Assembly: GCA_944387425.1 (NCBI GenBank)
Contig: CALXEV010000015.1
Location: 1-39,588, forward strand
Source of the DNA: an uncultured Clostridia bacterium
GTDB taxonomy: Bacteria; Bacillota; Clostridia; TANB77; CAG-508
Reading direction: 5' to 3'
Length of the DNA: 39,588 nt
In this document: in pieces, positions 1 to 7,525 of the stretch
Position numbering within the stretch: position 1 is the first letter of the stretch
How the letters are laid out: each line of letters opens with the position of its first letter
Notes under the pieces: model-generated
Told to the model about the DNA's origin: nothing
The model's input: only the letters and a program-made list of their open reading frames with translations
The model's database searches: none
Translations under genes and position numbers: made by a program

Positions 1-102
1 TACTATCTTTCTAGAATTTTTTATTTTAAATTTTAAAAATATTCTTACTGGAATTTACTTTTTTATTCAACCATTTTATTTATTATATAATTCTTATTTA
101 TT

Positions 103-188
103 ATAGTTATATATTAATATTTTTAAAGGCAAGACCCAATGGTATGACCCCAGATATGTTTTGCCAAAAAAATATTAATATATAACTA
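103..188. repeat. 22-bp perfect inverted repeat around a 42-nt core
   Basis: The left arm (103-124) and right arm (167-188) are exact reverse complements of 22 nt. Inside them a second short pair, GGCAA/TTGCC, continues the dyad. The core holds two imperfect direct copies of GACCC-N-TAT (near 133-158). The right arm overlaps the -35 position of the promoter proposed for the following small gene, so a DNA operator is as likely as an RNA hairpin. I do not recognise it as a known riboswitch class. Confidence 0.7.
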
Positions 189-203
189 TTTAAAATGTAT
201 AAT
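175..203 (+). promoter_or_regulatory. Putative promoter of the Cys-rich small gene
   Basis: TTAATA (175-180) and TATAAT (198-203) are 17 nt apart and lie about 45 nt upstream of the small gene's start. The -35 matches consensus at four of six positions and sits inside the right arm of the inverted repeat. Confidence 0.45.
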
Positions 204-247
204 ATAGGATATTTTAAGAAATAATAATATTATAAGAGGTGATATCT

Positions 248-382
248 TTGACAAATATCAATTGTACATTAAATTGTATTTATCAAATTGATGGAAAATG
301 CTCTTATGATATTATTTCTAATTCAAATATATGTACAAATTCTGAATGTGCATATTATGTTTTAAAACCAGTTCAAAAATAA
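248..382 (+). CDS. Small Cys-rich protein, 44 residues
   Basis: This short frame starts at TTG (248) with an AGAGGTG ribosome binding site 7-8 nt upstream and ends at TAA (380-382). The protein has five cysteines at residues 6, 10, 18, 29 and 34, in the order C-x3-C-x7-C-x10-C-x4-C. It has no signal peptide or membrane segment. The spacing resembles the small metal-binding-like Cys-rich proteins (DUF1540-like) common in spore-forming Clostridia; metal binding is inference and no function is known. It is monocistronic, with its own putative promoter upstream and a terminator that overlaps its last codons. The non-ATG start and small size mean automatic annotation may miss it. Its reality is supported by the ribosome binding site, the cysteine pattern and the terminator position. 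Confidence 0.65.
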   Translation: MTNINCTLNCIYQIDGKCSYDIISNSNICTNSECAYYVLKPVQK

Positions 383-397
383 TTTGGACTGGTTTCT
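363..397. terminator. Bidirectional intrinsic terminator
   Basis: AAACCAGTTCAAA and TTTGGACTGGTTT pair with a single G-U and a 4-5 nt loop. On the plus strand CTTTT follows; on the minus strand a TTTT run follows. It overlaps the end of the small Cys-rich gene and lies just past the stop of spoIIP, so it probably ends both convergent transcripts. Confidence 0.75.
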
Positions 398-398
398 T

Positions 399-1565
399 TT
401 AATTGACTTTTTTATATTCATCAAGTACTTTTGCCAAATATTTCATACTTGTCATGCATTGTTCAAGTGTATTTCCTGTTGCACCTACTTCTATTATACA
501 TGCAGCACTCCCTAAATGTTGATTATATCTAGAATTTCTTACAATTATAGGTTTAAATAAACCTGGATACATTTCATTTGCTTTTTGTTGAATCTCTATT
601 GCGAATTTCAAATTACTCTGCCAATTTGGATGATATAGTCCTCCTCCATTTGTTCCTATTACAAACATAAGCTGTGCCGCTACATCCTCTCCAATTTTTA
701 CACTTGGGTCATAATTGCTTTTGCTTCCTATTGCATCTCTATGTAAATCAATAATAATATCACTAGGAGTAGTTTTTAACGCATTTTGGACAGTTGTTAA
801 TGATCTATTATATGAACCAGAATATGCTGGATAGTCATGATATGTTTTATCATGTGTCACCGAAAATCCAAACCCCTGCAAATAATTTGTAAGTTCATCA
901 CCAACTCTAGAAACATTAAAATTCAAGTCTGTTGTTCTGAAATTTCCTGTTTGCTGATATTGATATTGTTCGCTTGGTGTATAGCTTTCACATGTATGTG
1001 TGTGAAATATTAATACATTATTTTTATTAATTTGTGTTTGGTTTTCTAAAATTGAACTATTTATTTCAAATGATGTTTCATTTTTTATTTTTACTCCATT
1101 ACATTCTACATTATAACTTTCTGATATAGGGTTTTGTGTTACTACTTCTGTTGCTACATTTGTTTGCACTTCTTGAGAATTTGACTGTTGTTCTTGAACT
1201 TGTTCTTGTGTTTGTTCTTGAATTTGTGCCTGTTCTGTGTTTTCGGCAACTTGTGTTTCTTCTTGAACATTTTTTTCTTGTATTTGAGACAATTCTATAC
1301 TTAATAATTTTGCTAGCAAACTTTCTTCATCTTCTTCTCCATCTTCTATAATTTCAGTATTCACTTTTTCAAAAGTATTCTCCATTGCAGGAATTTCAAC
1401 ATTTAAGCATTTCATTAAATTAACTGAAATATTGGTTTGTAATACCTTATTGCTTTTTATTGATGTTAAAATTTTAGTTATAAAAAATAGAGTGGTTAGA
1501 ACTATAAGCAATATAGCAATATTTCTTATGGATTTTTTTACATTTATTATTGTAACATTAAACAT
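399..1565 (-). CDS. spoIIP: Stage II sporulation protein P
   Basis: SpoIIP is a membrane-anchored peptidoglycan amidase/endopeptidase. With SpoIID and SpoIIM it degrades septal cell wall and drives engulfment of the forespore. The 388-residue protein has an N-terminal membrane anchor (about 13-32). A long Glu/Gln-rich, low-complexity linker follows (about 70-140, with repeats of the type QEQTQEQVQEQ). The catalytic domain runs from about 183 to the C-terminus and carries HTHTCESY (188-195), DLHRDA (273-278) and a late CIIEVGATGNT segment. His188/190 and the late Glu are the likely zinc ligands and catalytic residues by family analogy. An AAGGAG site precedes the ATG. It is the last gene after recJ-rel-MBL, 67 nt behind the hydrolase gene, and is followed by a terminator. 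I could not identify a sporulation promoter with confidence. Confidence 0.93.
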   Translation of the reverse strand: MFNVTIINVKKSIRNIAILLIVLTTLFFITKILTSIKSNKVLQTNISVNLMKCLNVEIPAMENTFEKVNTEIIEDGEEDEESLLAKLLSIELSQIQEKNVQEETQVAENTEQAQIQEQTQEQVQEQQSNSQEVQTNVATEVVTQNPISESYNVECNGVKIKNETSFEINSSILENQTQINKNNVLIFHTHTCESYTPSEQYQYQQTGNFRTTDLNFNVSRVGDELTNYLQGFGFSVTHDKTYHDYPAYSGSYNRSLTTVQNALKTTPSDIIIDLHRDAIGSKSNYDPSVKIGEDVAAQLMFVIGTNGGGLYHPNWQSNLKFAIEIQQKANEMYPGLFKPIIVRNSRYNQHLGSAACIIEVGATGNTLEQCMTSMKYLAKVLDEYKKVN

Positions 1566-1632
1566 TTTTTTCTCCTTGTCCTAATGTTCCTATATATAAT
1601 ATATGTTTAATGTTTTTTATTTAGAACCATTT

Positions 1633-2280
1633 TTATAATAATCTTGGTTTTAGTTCTAAATAAATTGGTTTTTCTTCTCTAATCATTGTGCTTTTACCAT
1701 GTCCAGGATATACTATTGTTTCATCAGGTAAAATCATAAGTTTCTTTGTAATTGAATTAATTACATCTTCAAAATTTCCTGTAGGTACATCAGTTCTTCC
1801 CCATGTTCCTCTAAATAAAGTATCTCCTGAAAATAATAATTTTTCCTCTTCACAATAAAGACAAGAACCTCCTGATGTATGACCTGGTGTATGAATAACT
1901 TTGAATTCTAATTCTCCTAAATGTAGCAAGTCGCCATCATCTACACGAGAATCTACTTCAATTGTCAATCCTCCCATGCCTATATATGTTGTTAAATTTA
2001 TATTTGGGTCTAATAGATTTTCTGCAGTTTTTCTTTGTGCAACTATTTGACCACCATATCTTTCTTTAAGTTCTTTTACTCCTCCTATATGGTCACCATG
2101 GCAATGTGTTAAATATATATATTTTAGTTTTGCTTGTAATATATCTAACATTTCTACTATTTCATCTACTTTACCTGCTGGGTCTATTACCATAGTTTCT
2201 TTTGTTTTTTCATCTTGAACTATATAACAATTTGTAGGGTCTCCTGCCCAAGTTTCAATCTTTAGTTCTTTTAATATCAT
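1633..2280 (-). CDS. MBL-fold hydrolase, glyoxalase II-like
   Basis: This is a 215-residue, single-domain metallo-beta-lactamase-fold protein. The metal motif HCHGDH appears near residues 59-64. Later ligands are visible in HTPGHTSGG, SGDTLFRG (the bridging Asp) and a C-terminal YPGHG. The order matches hydroxyacylglutathione hydrolase-like enzymes (YcbL/GloB group), which hydrolyse thioesters such as S-lactoylglutathione. It lacks the C-terminal domain of true glyoxalase II, so the substrate is unknown. The gene begins 15 nt after rel, and an MBL gene after rel is a frequent arrangement in Firmicutes. The ribosome binding site is AAGGG, upstream of the chosen ATG. Confidence 0.85.
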   Translation of the reverse strand: MILKELKIETWAGDPTNCYIVQDEKTKETMVIDPAGKVDEIVEMLDILQAKLKYIYLTHCHGDHIGGVKELKERYGGQIVAQRKTAENLLDPNINLTTYIGMGGLTIEVDSRVDDGDLLHLGELEFKVIHTPGHTSGGSCLYCEEEKLLFSGDTLFRGTWGRTDVPTGNFEDVINSITKKLMILPDETIVYPGHGKSTMIREEKPIYLELKPRLL

Positions 2281-2295
2281 TTTATTTCATCCCTT

Positions 2296-4491
2296 CTACT
2301 TTTTCCTACTTACATCATATACACTATCAATTTTTCTTAATTCTCTTATGATTTTATTTAAGCTTTCTAAACTATCTGTTTCAAGTGTAACATCTGTTAT
2401 TGCTATCCTTTCTTTTGTTGCTTTAGCATTTACTCCTAAAAGTTTTGCTTTTGAGTCATTTATTTTTTGTACAATATCTGCTAATAATCCATTTCTATCA
2501 TTTGCAGATATTTCAATTTCTACTGTATATGTTACTTTTTCTTGATTATACCAATGTACTTCTATTATTCTATTTTCTTCTTTTAATAGTTCATTTACAT
2601 TTACACAATCTTTTCTGTGAACAGATACTCCTCTTCCTCTTGTTATGTATCCTATTATTTCGTCTCCTGGAAGTGGGTTACAGCATTTTGATAGTTTTAC
2701 TAAACAGTTATCTATCCCTTTAACTACAATTCCTGAACTTGATGGTTTTGTTTTATTAGCTTTAAGTGTTGATAATTCTTCAATTTTTTCTTCTATTGGT
2801 TCTTCTTTATGTTCTTTTCTATATTCTATCAACATTCTTGCAATAATTTTTGTAGCAGTCATTGCGCCAAAACCAACAGCAGCATACATCTCGTCAAGGT
2901 TCTTATAGTTATATCTTTCTAACATAGGTTCAATATATTCTGTTTTGAATAAATTAGCATATGCAACTCCTATTCTTTTTAGTTCTCTTTCAATGGCTTC
3001 TTTACCTTTTTCTATGTTTTCTGTTTTATTTTCTTTTTTAAACCATTGCTGAATTCTATTTTTTGCAGTTGTACTTTTTACAAATTTTAGCCAATCCATA
3101 CTTGGTCCTTTTGAATTGTCAGATGTGATTATTTCTACAATATCACCATTTTTTATTGGTGTTATTATTGGAACCATTTTACTGTTTATTTTCGCACCTA
3201 CCATGTGATTTCCTATTTCTGCATGTATACTATATGCAAAATCTATTGGTGTGGCTCCTCTTGGAAGAACTTTTATTGCTCCTTTTGGAGTAAATACATA
3301 TACTTCATCTTCAAATAGTTCTGTTTTTAGTGTTTCTAAAAATTCTTGAGGATCTTGCATTTCTTGTTGCCATTCTAGTGTTTCTCTAAGCCATGCTAAC
3401 TTATCTTCTTGTACTGATACAACTTTTTGTCCTTTTCTACTTCCATAATTAGCTTCTTTATATGCCCAATGTGCTGCTATACCATATTCAGCTATTCTAT
3501 GCATGTCCCATGTACGTATTTGAACTTCAAATGGTGTTCCTTTTTCACCTAAAAGAGTTGTATGTATTGATTGATACATATTTGTTTTTGGAACAGCTAT
3601 ATAATCTTTAAATCTTCCTGGCATAGGATTGTACATTTCATGTACTACACCTAGTGCTGCATAACAATCTTTTACTGAGTTTACTATTATTCTTAATGCA
3701 AATAAATCATAGATTTGGTCTAATGTTTTATTATCTCTTTGCATTTTTCTATAAATGCTATATAAATGTTTTGCTCTTCCTGTTACTTCTGCATCTAAGT
3801 GTTGCTTTTTTAATTGAACTCTAATGTCAGCCATTATTTTTTCAATAAATTTAAGTCTTTCTTCTCTTTTTTGTTCTATTCCTTTTATTAATTCTCCATA
3901 TTCTTCAGGATGTAAATATTTAAACCCTAAATCTTCAAGCTCCCATTTTAAGCTATACAAACCAAGTCTATTAGCAAGAGGTGCATATAATTGCATTGTT
4001 TCTTTTGCAATTGCTATTTGTCTATCTCTTTTTAAGAATTCTAATGTTCTCATATTATGCAATCTGTCAGCTAGTTTTATTATTATTACTCTAATGTCTT
4101 TTCCCATTGCTAAGAACATTTTTCTATAATTTTCTACTTGGTTTTCTTCAATTGTTGTGTGTTGTAACATTTTTAATTTTGTTACACCATCAACCATTTC
4201 TGCAATTTCTTCACCAAATTCTTTTTTTATGTCTTCATATGTTACTTCTGTGTCTTCAACGACATCATGCAATAATGCTGCACATATTGTTTTTTCGTCA
4301 AGTCCTAGTTCAGCTATAGTGTATGCAACATTTGTTGGATGTATTATATATGGCTCTCCGGATTTTCTTGTTTGTCCTTCATGTTTTTGAGAAGCATAAT
4401 TATATGCTCTTTGTATTAATCTTGTGTCTGGCCATCTTTTATTTTTTTTCACTCTATCTGTTATGTCTTTTATTGTATAATTTTTTGTCAT
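2296..4491 (-). CDS. rel: Bifunctional (p)ppGpp synthetase/hydrolase
   Basis: This 731-residue protein makes and hydrolyses the stringent-response alarmone (p)ppGpp and acts at the ribosome. An N-terminal HD hydrolase domain has His51 and the HD pair at 75-76 (LLHDVVEDT). A synthetase domain follows, with the motif RFKDYI. RxKD is typical of bifunctional Rel, whereas ExDD marks synthetase-only RelA. A TGS domain (about 390-450, VYVFTPKGAIKVLPRGAT) and a C-terminal ACT domain (about 655-731) complete the full-length architecture, and the HD residues are intact. The start has a GGTG site 5-7 nt upstream. recJ lies 83 nt upstream, and most of that gap is a long palindrome of the repeat family seen elsewhere in this window. 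Confidence 0.97.
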   Translation of the reverse strand: MTKNYTIKDITDRVKKNKRWPDTRLIQRAYNYASQKHEGQTRKSGEPYIIHPTNVAYTIAELGLDEKTICAALLHDVVEDTEVTYEDIKKEFGEEIAEMVDGVTKLKMLQHTTIEENQVENYRKMFLAMGKDIRVIIIKLADRLHNMRTLEFLKRDRQIAIAKETMQLYAPLANRLGLYSLKWELEDLGFKYLHPEEYGELIKGIEQKREERLKFIEKIMADIRVQLKKQHLDAEVTGRAKHLYSIYRKMQRDNKTLDQIYDLFALRIIVNSVKDCYAALGVVHEMYNPMPGRFKDYIAVPKTNMYQSIHTTLLGEKGTPFEVQIRTWDMHRIAEYGIAAHWAYKEANYGSRKGQKVVSVQEDKLAWLRETLEWQQEMQDPQEFLETLKTELFEDEVYVFTPKGAIKVLPRGATPIDFAYSIHAEIGNHMVGAKINSKMVPIITPIKNGDIVEIITSDNSKGPSMDWLKFVKSTTAKNRIQQWFKKENKTENIEKGKEAIERELKRIGVAYANLFKTEYIEPMLERYNYKNLDEMYAAVGFGAMTATKIIARMLIEYRKEHKEEPIEEKIEELSTLKANKTKPSSSGIVVKGIDNCLVKLSKCCNPLPGDEIIGYITRGRGVSVHRKDCVNVNELLKEENRIIEVHWYNQEKVTYTVEIEISANDRNGLLADIVQKINDSKAKLLGVNAKATKERIAITDVTLETDSLESLNKIIRELRKIDSVYDVSRKK

Positions 4492-4511
4492 AATATCACC
4501 TTCTTATATTT

Positions 4512-4572
4512 TTTGCCATAGGGACGTTCCTTAATGACAAATTTGTCAACAAGGACCGTCCCCTGTGGCAAA
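4512..4572. repeat. 61-nt palindromic repeat between recJ and rel
   Basis: The two arms (TTTGCC-N-GGGACG-N-TCCTT and its complement) surround the perfect centre TGACAAATTTGTCA (4535-4548). It fills nearly the whole recJ-rel gap. In the sense direction of rel, the second arm reads AAGGAACGTCCC then TGGCAAA. This resembles the AAGAACCGGCACC/TGCCAAA unit found before asd, ileS and others, so I take it as a head-to-head relative of that family. It could fold as a strong hairpin in the recJ-rel mRNA. Confidence 0.8.
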
Positions 4573-4574
4573 TT

Positions 4575-6263
4575 TTAAATAGACTTCATAATGTCTTTTA
4601 TATTAATTTGCAAATTATCCACTCCATTGAAAGAATTTATTTCAAGGTTTCCAACAACATCTATCTTATCTCCTATTTTATATTCAGATGATAAGTAACC
4701 TAGATTAAATCCTATGGCATTTACGATGTTTTTCTTATCTTTTAATGTTAATTTTAAATGTTTACCTTCTGATAATGCTCTAATAGAATCTATTCTTAAA
4801 TTTTTGAATGCAAATATTGGCATCTTGTTTCCTTCTCCATATGGTTCAAGTTCTTTTAAACTATTTACCATATCTTTATTTATTTCGTCTAATTCTACTT
4901 GTGCATCTATATTTAATATTGGTACTATCTCTTCAATATGTTGCTCTTTTGCTATTTCTTCTAATTTATTTCTAAATTCGTTGAACTGTTCTTTTTTTAC
5001 ATTTATTCCAACAGCCATTGAGTGTCCACCAAATTTATTTATTGTATCTTTACATTCTGTAAGTGCCTTATATAAATCAAATCCTGGAATACTTCTTCCT
5101 GAACCTTTTCCATGGTCATCTTCTTCACATAGCAAAATACTTGGTTTAAAGTATAGTTCAGTAATTTTTGATGATACAATTCCAATCACACCATGATGCC
5201 AATTTTTTCCCATTACTACTATTGTGTTCTTTTTGTCTAAATCGTCTTTATCAATTATTTCGATTGCTTCATTATATATGTTTTTTTCTATATCTTGTCT
5301 TTCTTTATTATATTCATTTAATTTTTCTGCTAATTTAATAACTTCGTTGATATCTTTTGTTGTAAATAATTTTAATGCATCTTCTTGATGTCCCATTCTA
5401 CCACAAGCATTTATTCTAGGTGCAACTCCAAATGAAATTGTTGTAGAATCAATTTGTTGATATCCTGATAGTTTTAATATTTCTCTTAAGCCTAAATTTC
5501 TTGTTTGTGATACAAGCTTCAATCCTAATTTTACTATTACTCTGTTTTCATCTTCTAATGGAACTATATCTGAAATTGTTCCTACACATACAATGTCTAA
5601 GTATTTTAAATATTCTTTTTCATCTAAGTTTAATTTTATACTTAATGCTTGAATTAGTTTAAAAACTACTCCTACACCTGCCAAATTTCTACATGGATAT
5701 TTATTGTCTTTCCTTTTTGCATCAACTACTGCAAGTGCTTTAGGTAGTTCATTTCCCGGTTCGTGGTGGTCTGTTACTATTGTTTCTATTCCAAGCTGAT
5801 TTGCATAGTCTATTTCTTCTATTGCAGAGATACCACAGTCTACTGTAATCATCAACATATATTTTTGTTTTGATATTTTTTCTATGGCTGTTTTGTTTAG
5901 ACCATATCCTTCATTTAATCTATTTGGTATATATTCATCAACGTGAATTCCTCTATCTTGAAAAAAACTTTTTAGTACAGTTACACTTGTTATTCCGTCA
6001 ACATCATAATCCCCATATATTATTATTTTTTCGTTATTTTCTATTGCTTTTAAAATTCTATTTACTGCACTTCCCATATCTGGCATTAAAAATGGATTAT
6101 AAAAGTCTGTTCGTTTTGGGTCTAAGAATTTTTTTATTTGCTTTTCTTCTATTATACCCCTATTTGATAATATTGTTGCTAATAATTTATTTATATTATA
6201 TTTTTCTTGTAATTCTTTGATTTTTTCATAATCTGATTGATATATCTGCCATTTTTTGTTCAT
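4575..6263 (-). CDS. recJ: Single-stranded-DNA-specific exonuclease RecJ
   Basis: RecJ is a 5'-3' single-strand exonuclease used in recombination and mismatch and base-excision repair. The 562-residue protein is close to the usual length. It has the DHH phosphoesterase motifs YGDYDVDGITS (near residue 81), TVDCGISA and TDHHEPG, and the DHHA1 motif GGHSMAVG. A C-terminal OB-like domain follows, ending with a beta-rich stretch. The start ATG lies behind AGAGGA. It is the first gene of the recJ-rel-MBL-spoIIP run. The gap to recA upstream contains the recA terminator and a possible extended -10 promoter for this gene. Confidence 0.96.
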   Translation of the reverse strand: MNKKWQIYQSDYEKIKELQEKYNINKLLATILSNRGIIEEKQIKKFLDPKRTDFYNPFLMPDMGSAVNRILKAIENNEKIIIYGDYDVDGITSVTVLKSFFQDRGIHVDEYIPNRLNEGYGLNKTAIEKISKQKYMLMITVDCGISAIEEIDYANQLGIETIVTDHHEPGNELPKALAVVDAKRKDNKYPCRNLAGVGVVFKLIQALSIKLNLDEKEYLKYLDIVCVGTISDIVPLEDENRVIVKLGLKLVSQTRNLGLREILKLSGYQQIDSTTISFGVAPRINACGRMGHQEDALKLFTTKDINEVIKLAEKLNEYNKERQDIEKNIYNEAIEIIDKDDLDKKNTIVVMGKNWHHGVIGIVSSKITELYFKPSILLCEEDDHGKGSGRSIPGFDLYKALTECKDTINKFGGHSMAVGINVKKEQFNEFRNKLEEIAKEQHIEEIVPILNIDAQVELDEINKDMVNSLKELEPYGEGNKMPIFAFKNLRIDSIRALSEGKHLKLTLKDKKNIVNAIGFNLGYLSSEYKIGDKIDVVGNLEINSFNGVDNLQINIKDIMKSI

Positions 6264-6331
6264 ATTTTTCCTCTTTTCTATTTTCTTGTTGCATGTATTT
6301 CATAAATTGCTTCTTACTTGTATATTGTACT

Positions 6332-6340
6332 ATTATACCA
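6332..6340 (-). promoter_or_regulatory. Possible extended -10 promoter for recJ
   Basis: On the minus strand TGGTATAAT gives TGn plus a perfect -10. No good -35 is visible because the recA terminator occupies that position. It is the best candidate promoter in the 109-bp recA-recJ gap. Confidence 0.4.
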
Positions 6341-6370
6341 AAAAAATAGCAAGTAAACTTGCTATTTTTT
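6341..6370. terminator. recA intrinsic terminator
   Basis: A perfect 14-bp stem (AAAAAATAGCAAGT and its complement) closes a 2-nt loop, with a T-run on the minus strand. It starts immediately after the recA stop codon. Confidence 0.85.
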
Positions 6371-6372
6371 TA

Positions 6373-7431
6373 TTATTCATCATCATCTTCTAAAGAATCA
6401 TCTTCTTCTGGTAATTCTTCTCCTAAACTTTGTTCAAATGCTTTTGCAAAATTATCTCTTACTTTCTTTTCAACATCTTGTAGTTTATCAGGATGCTCTA
6501 TTAAGAAACGTTTTGCATTTTCTCTTCCTTGTCCAATTCTTTCACCATTATAGCTAAACCATGATCCACTCTTTTCTATTATATCTAGGTTTACAGCCAT
6601 ATCTAATATATTTCCTTCTTTTGAAATACCTTTTCCATATAATATATCAAACTCTGCCTCTCTAAATGGTGGAGCAACTTTGTTTTTAATTACTTTTACT
6701 CTAACTCTATTTCCTATAACTTCTCCATCTTGTTTTATGTTTTCTATTTTTCTTATATCCATTCTTACTGATGCATAGAATTTTAATGCTCTACCTCCTG
6801 TTGTTGTTTCAGGATTTCCAAACATTACACCTATTTTTTCTCTTAATTGGTTTATGAATATTAATACTGTTTTTGATTTATTAATAGCTCCAGCAAGTTT
6901 ACGTAGTGCTTGTGACATTAATCTTGCTTGTAATCCCATATGAGAATCTCCCATATCTCCATCTATTTCTGCTTTTGGTACTAATGCTGCTACAGAGTCT
7001 ACAACTATTACATCTAATGCACCGCTTCTTACTAATGCTTCAGTTATTTCTAATGCTTGCTCACCTGTATCTGGTTGAGAAACTATTAAATTATCTATAT
7101 CTACTCCAAGTTTTTTTGCATATACAGGGTCTAATGCATGTTCAGCATCTATAAATGCTGCTTCTCCACCAGTCTTTTGTGCTTCAGCTATTACATGTAA
7201 TGCTAATGTTGTTTTTCCTGAAGATTCTGGTCCAAATACCTCGATTATTCTTCCTCTTGGTACTCCTCCTATACCTAATGCTATATCTAAACTTAATGCT
7301 CCTGTTGGTATTGCCTCTACCTCCATAGCTTTAAATTCTCCTAATTTCATTACAGAGCCTTTTCCAAATTGTTTCTCTATTTGACTCATTGCTACTTCTA
7401 GTGCCTTTTTCTTTTCTTGATTTTCTTCCAT
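6373..7431 (-). CDS. recA: Recombinase RecA
   Basis: RecA forms ATP-dependent filaments on single-stranded DNA, catalyses strand exchange and triggers LexA self-cleavage. From the chosen ATG the protein is 352 residues. Walker [10 protein letters not shown] lies at 67-75, followed by the Walker B segment [10 protein letters not shown]. The DNA-binding loop L2 region is [22 protein letters not shown]-like, and the C-terminal tail is acidic ([11 protein letters not shown]). An upstream in-frame ATG would add 13 residues, but 7431 has AGGAGG 7 nt before it and gives a normal N-terminus. A consensus promoter with a LexA-like site lies just upstream, and a perfect hairpin terminator follows. Confidence 0.98.
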   Translation of the reverse strand: MEENQEKKKALEVAMSQIEKQFGKGSVMKLGEFKAMEVEAIPTGALSLDIALGIGGVPRGRIIEVFGPESSGKTTLALHVIAEAQKTGGEAAFIDAEHALDPVYAKKLGVDIDNLIVSQPDTGEQALEITEALVRSGALDVIVVDSVAALVPKAEIDGDMGDSHMGLQARLMSQALRKLAGAINKSKTVLIFINQLREKIGVMFGNPETTTGGRALKFYASVRMDIRKIENIKQDGEVIGNRVRVKVIKNKVAPPFREAEFDILYGKGISKEGNILDMAVNLDIIEKSGSWFSYNGERIGQGRENAKRFLIEHPDKLQDVEKKVRDNFAKAFEQSLGEELPEEDDSLEDDDE

Positions 7432-7453
7432 GTTTTTTCCTCCTAATTTATAT

Positions 7454-7466
7454 AAACTTTTGTTCG
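7454..7466 (-). promoter_or_regulatory. LexA-like SOS box at recA
   Basis: On the minus strand the site reads CGAACAAAAGTTT. This matches the Gram-positive LexA box CGAAC-N4-GTTCG except at the outer end of the second half. It covers the predicted transcription start of recA, as expected for a repressor site. Confidence 0.55.
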
Positions 7467-7474
7467 ACATCTGT

Positions 7475-7502
7475 ATTATATCGTATTTTTTTCTTTTGTC
7501 AA
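7475..7502 (-). promoter_or_regulatory. recA sigma-A promoter
   Basis: Perfect TTGACA (7497-7502) and TATAAT (7475-7480) are 16 nt apart on the minus strand, giving a start near 7468. The recA start codon lies about 37 nt further on. Confidence 0.85.
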
Positions 7503-7525
7503 GTAATTTATAATATTTTTATAAA

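Noticed and set aside
103-188. Invertible promoter switch
   Set aside because: The core between the arms is only 42 nt and contains no -10 or -35 element, and no recombinase gene is close; kept only as an open possibility.
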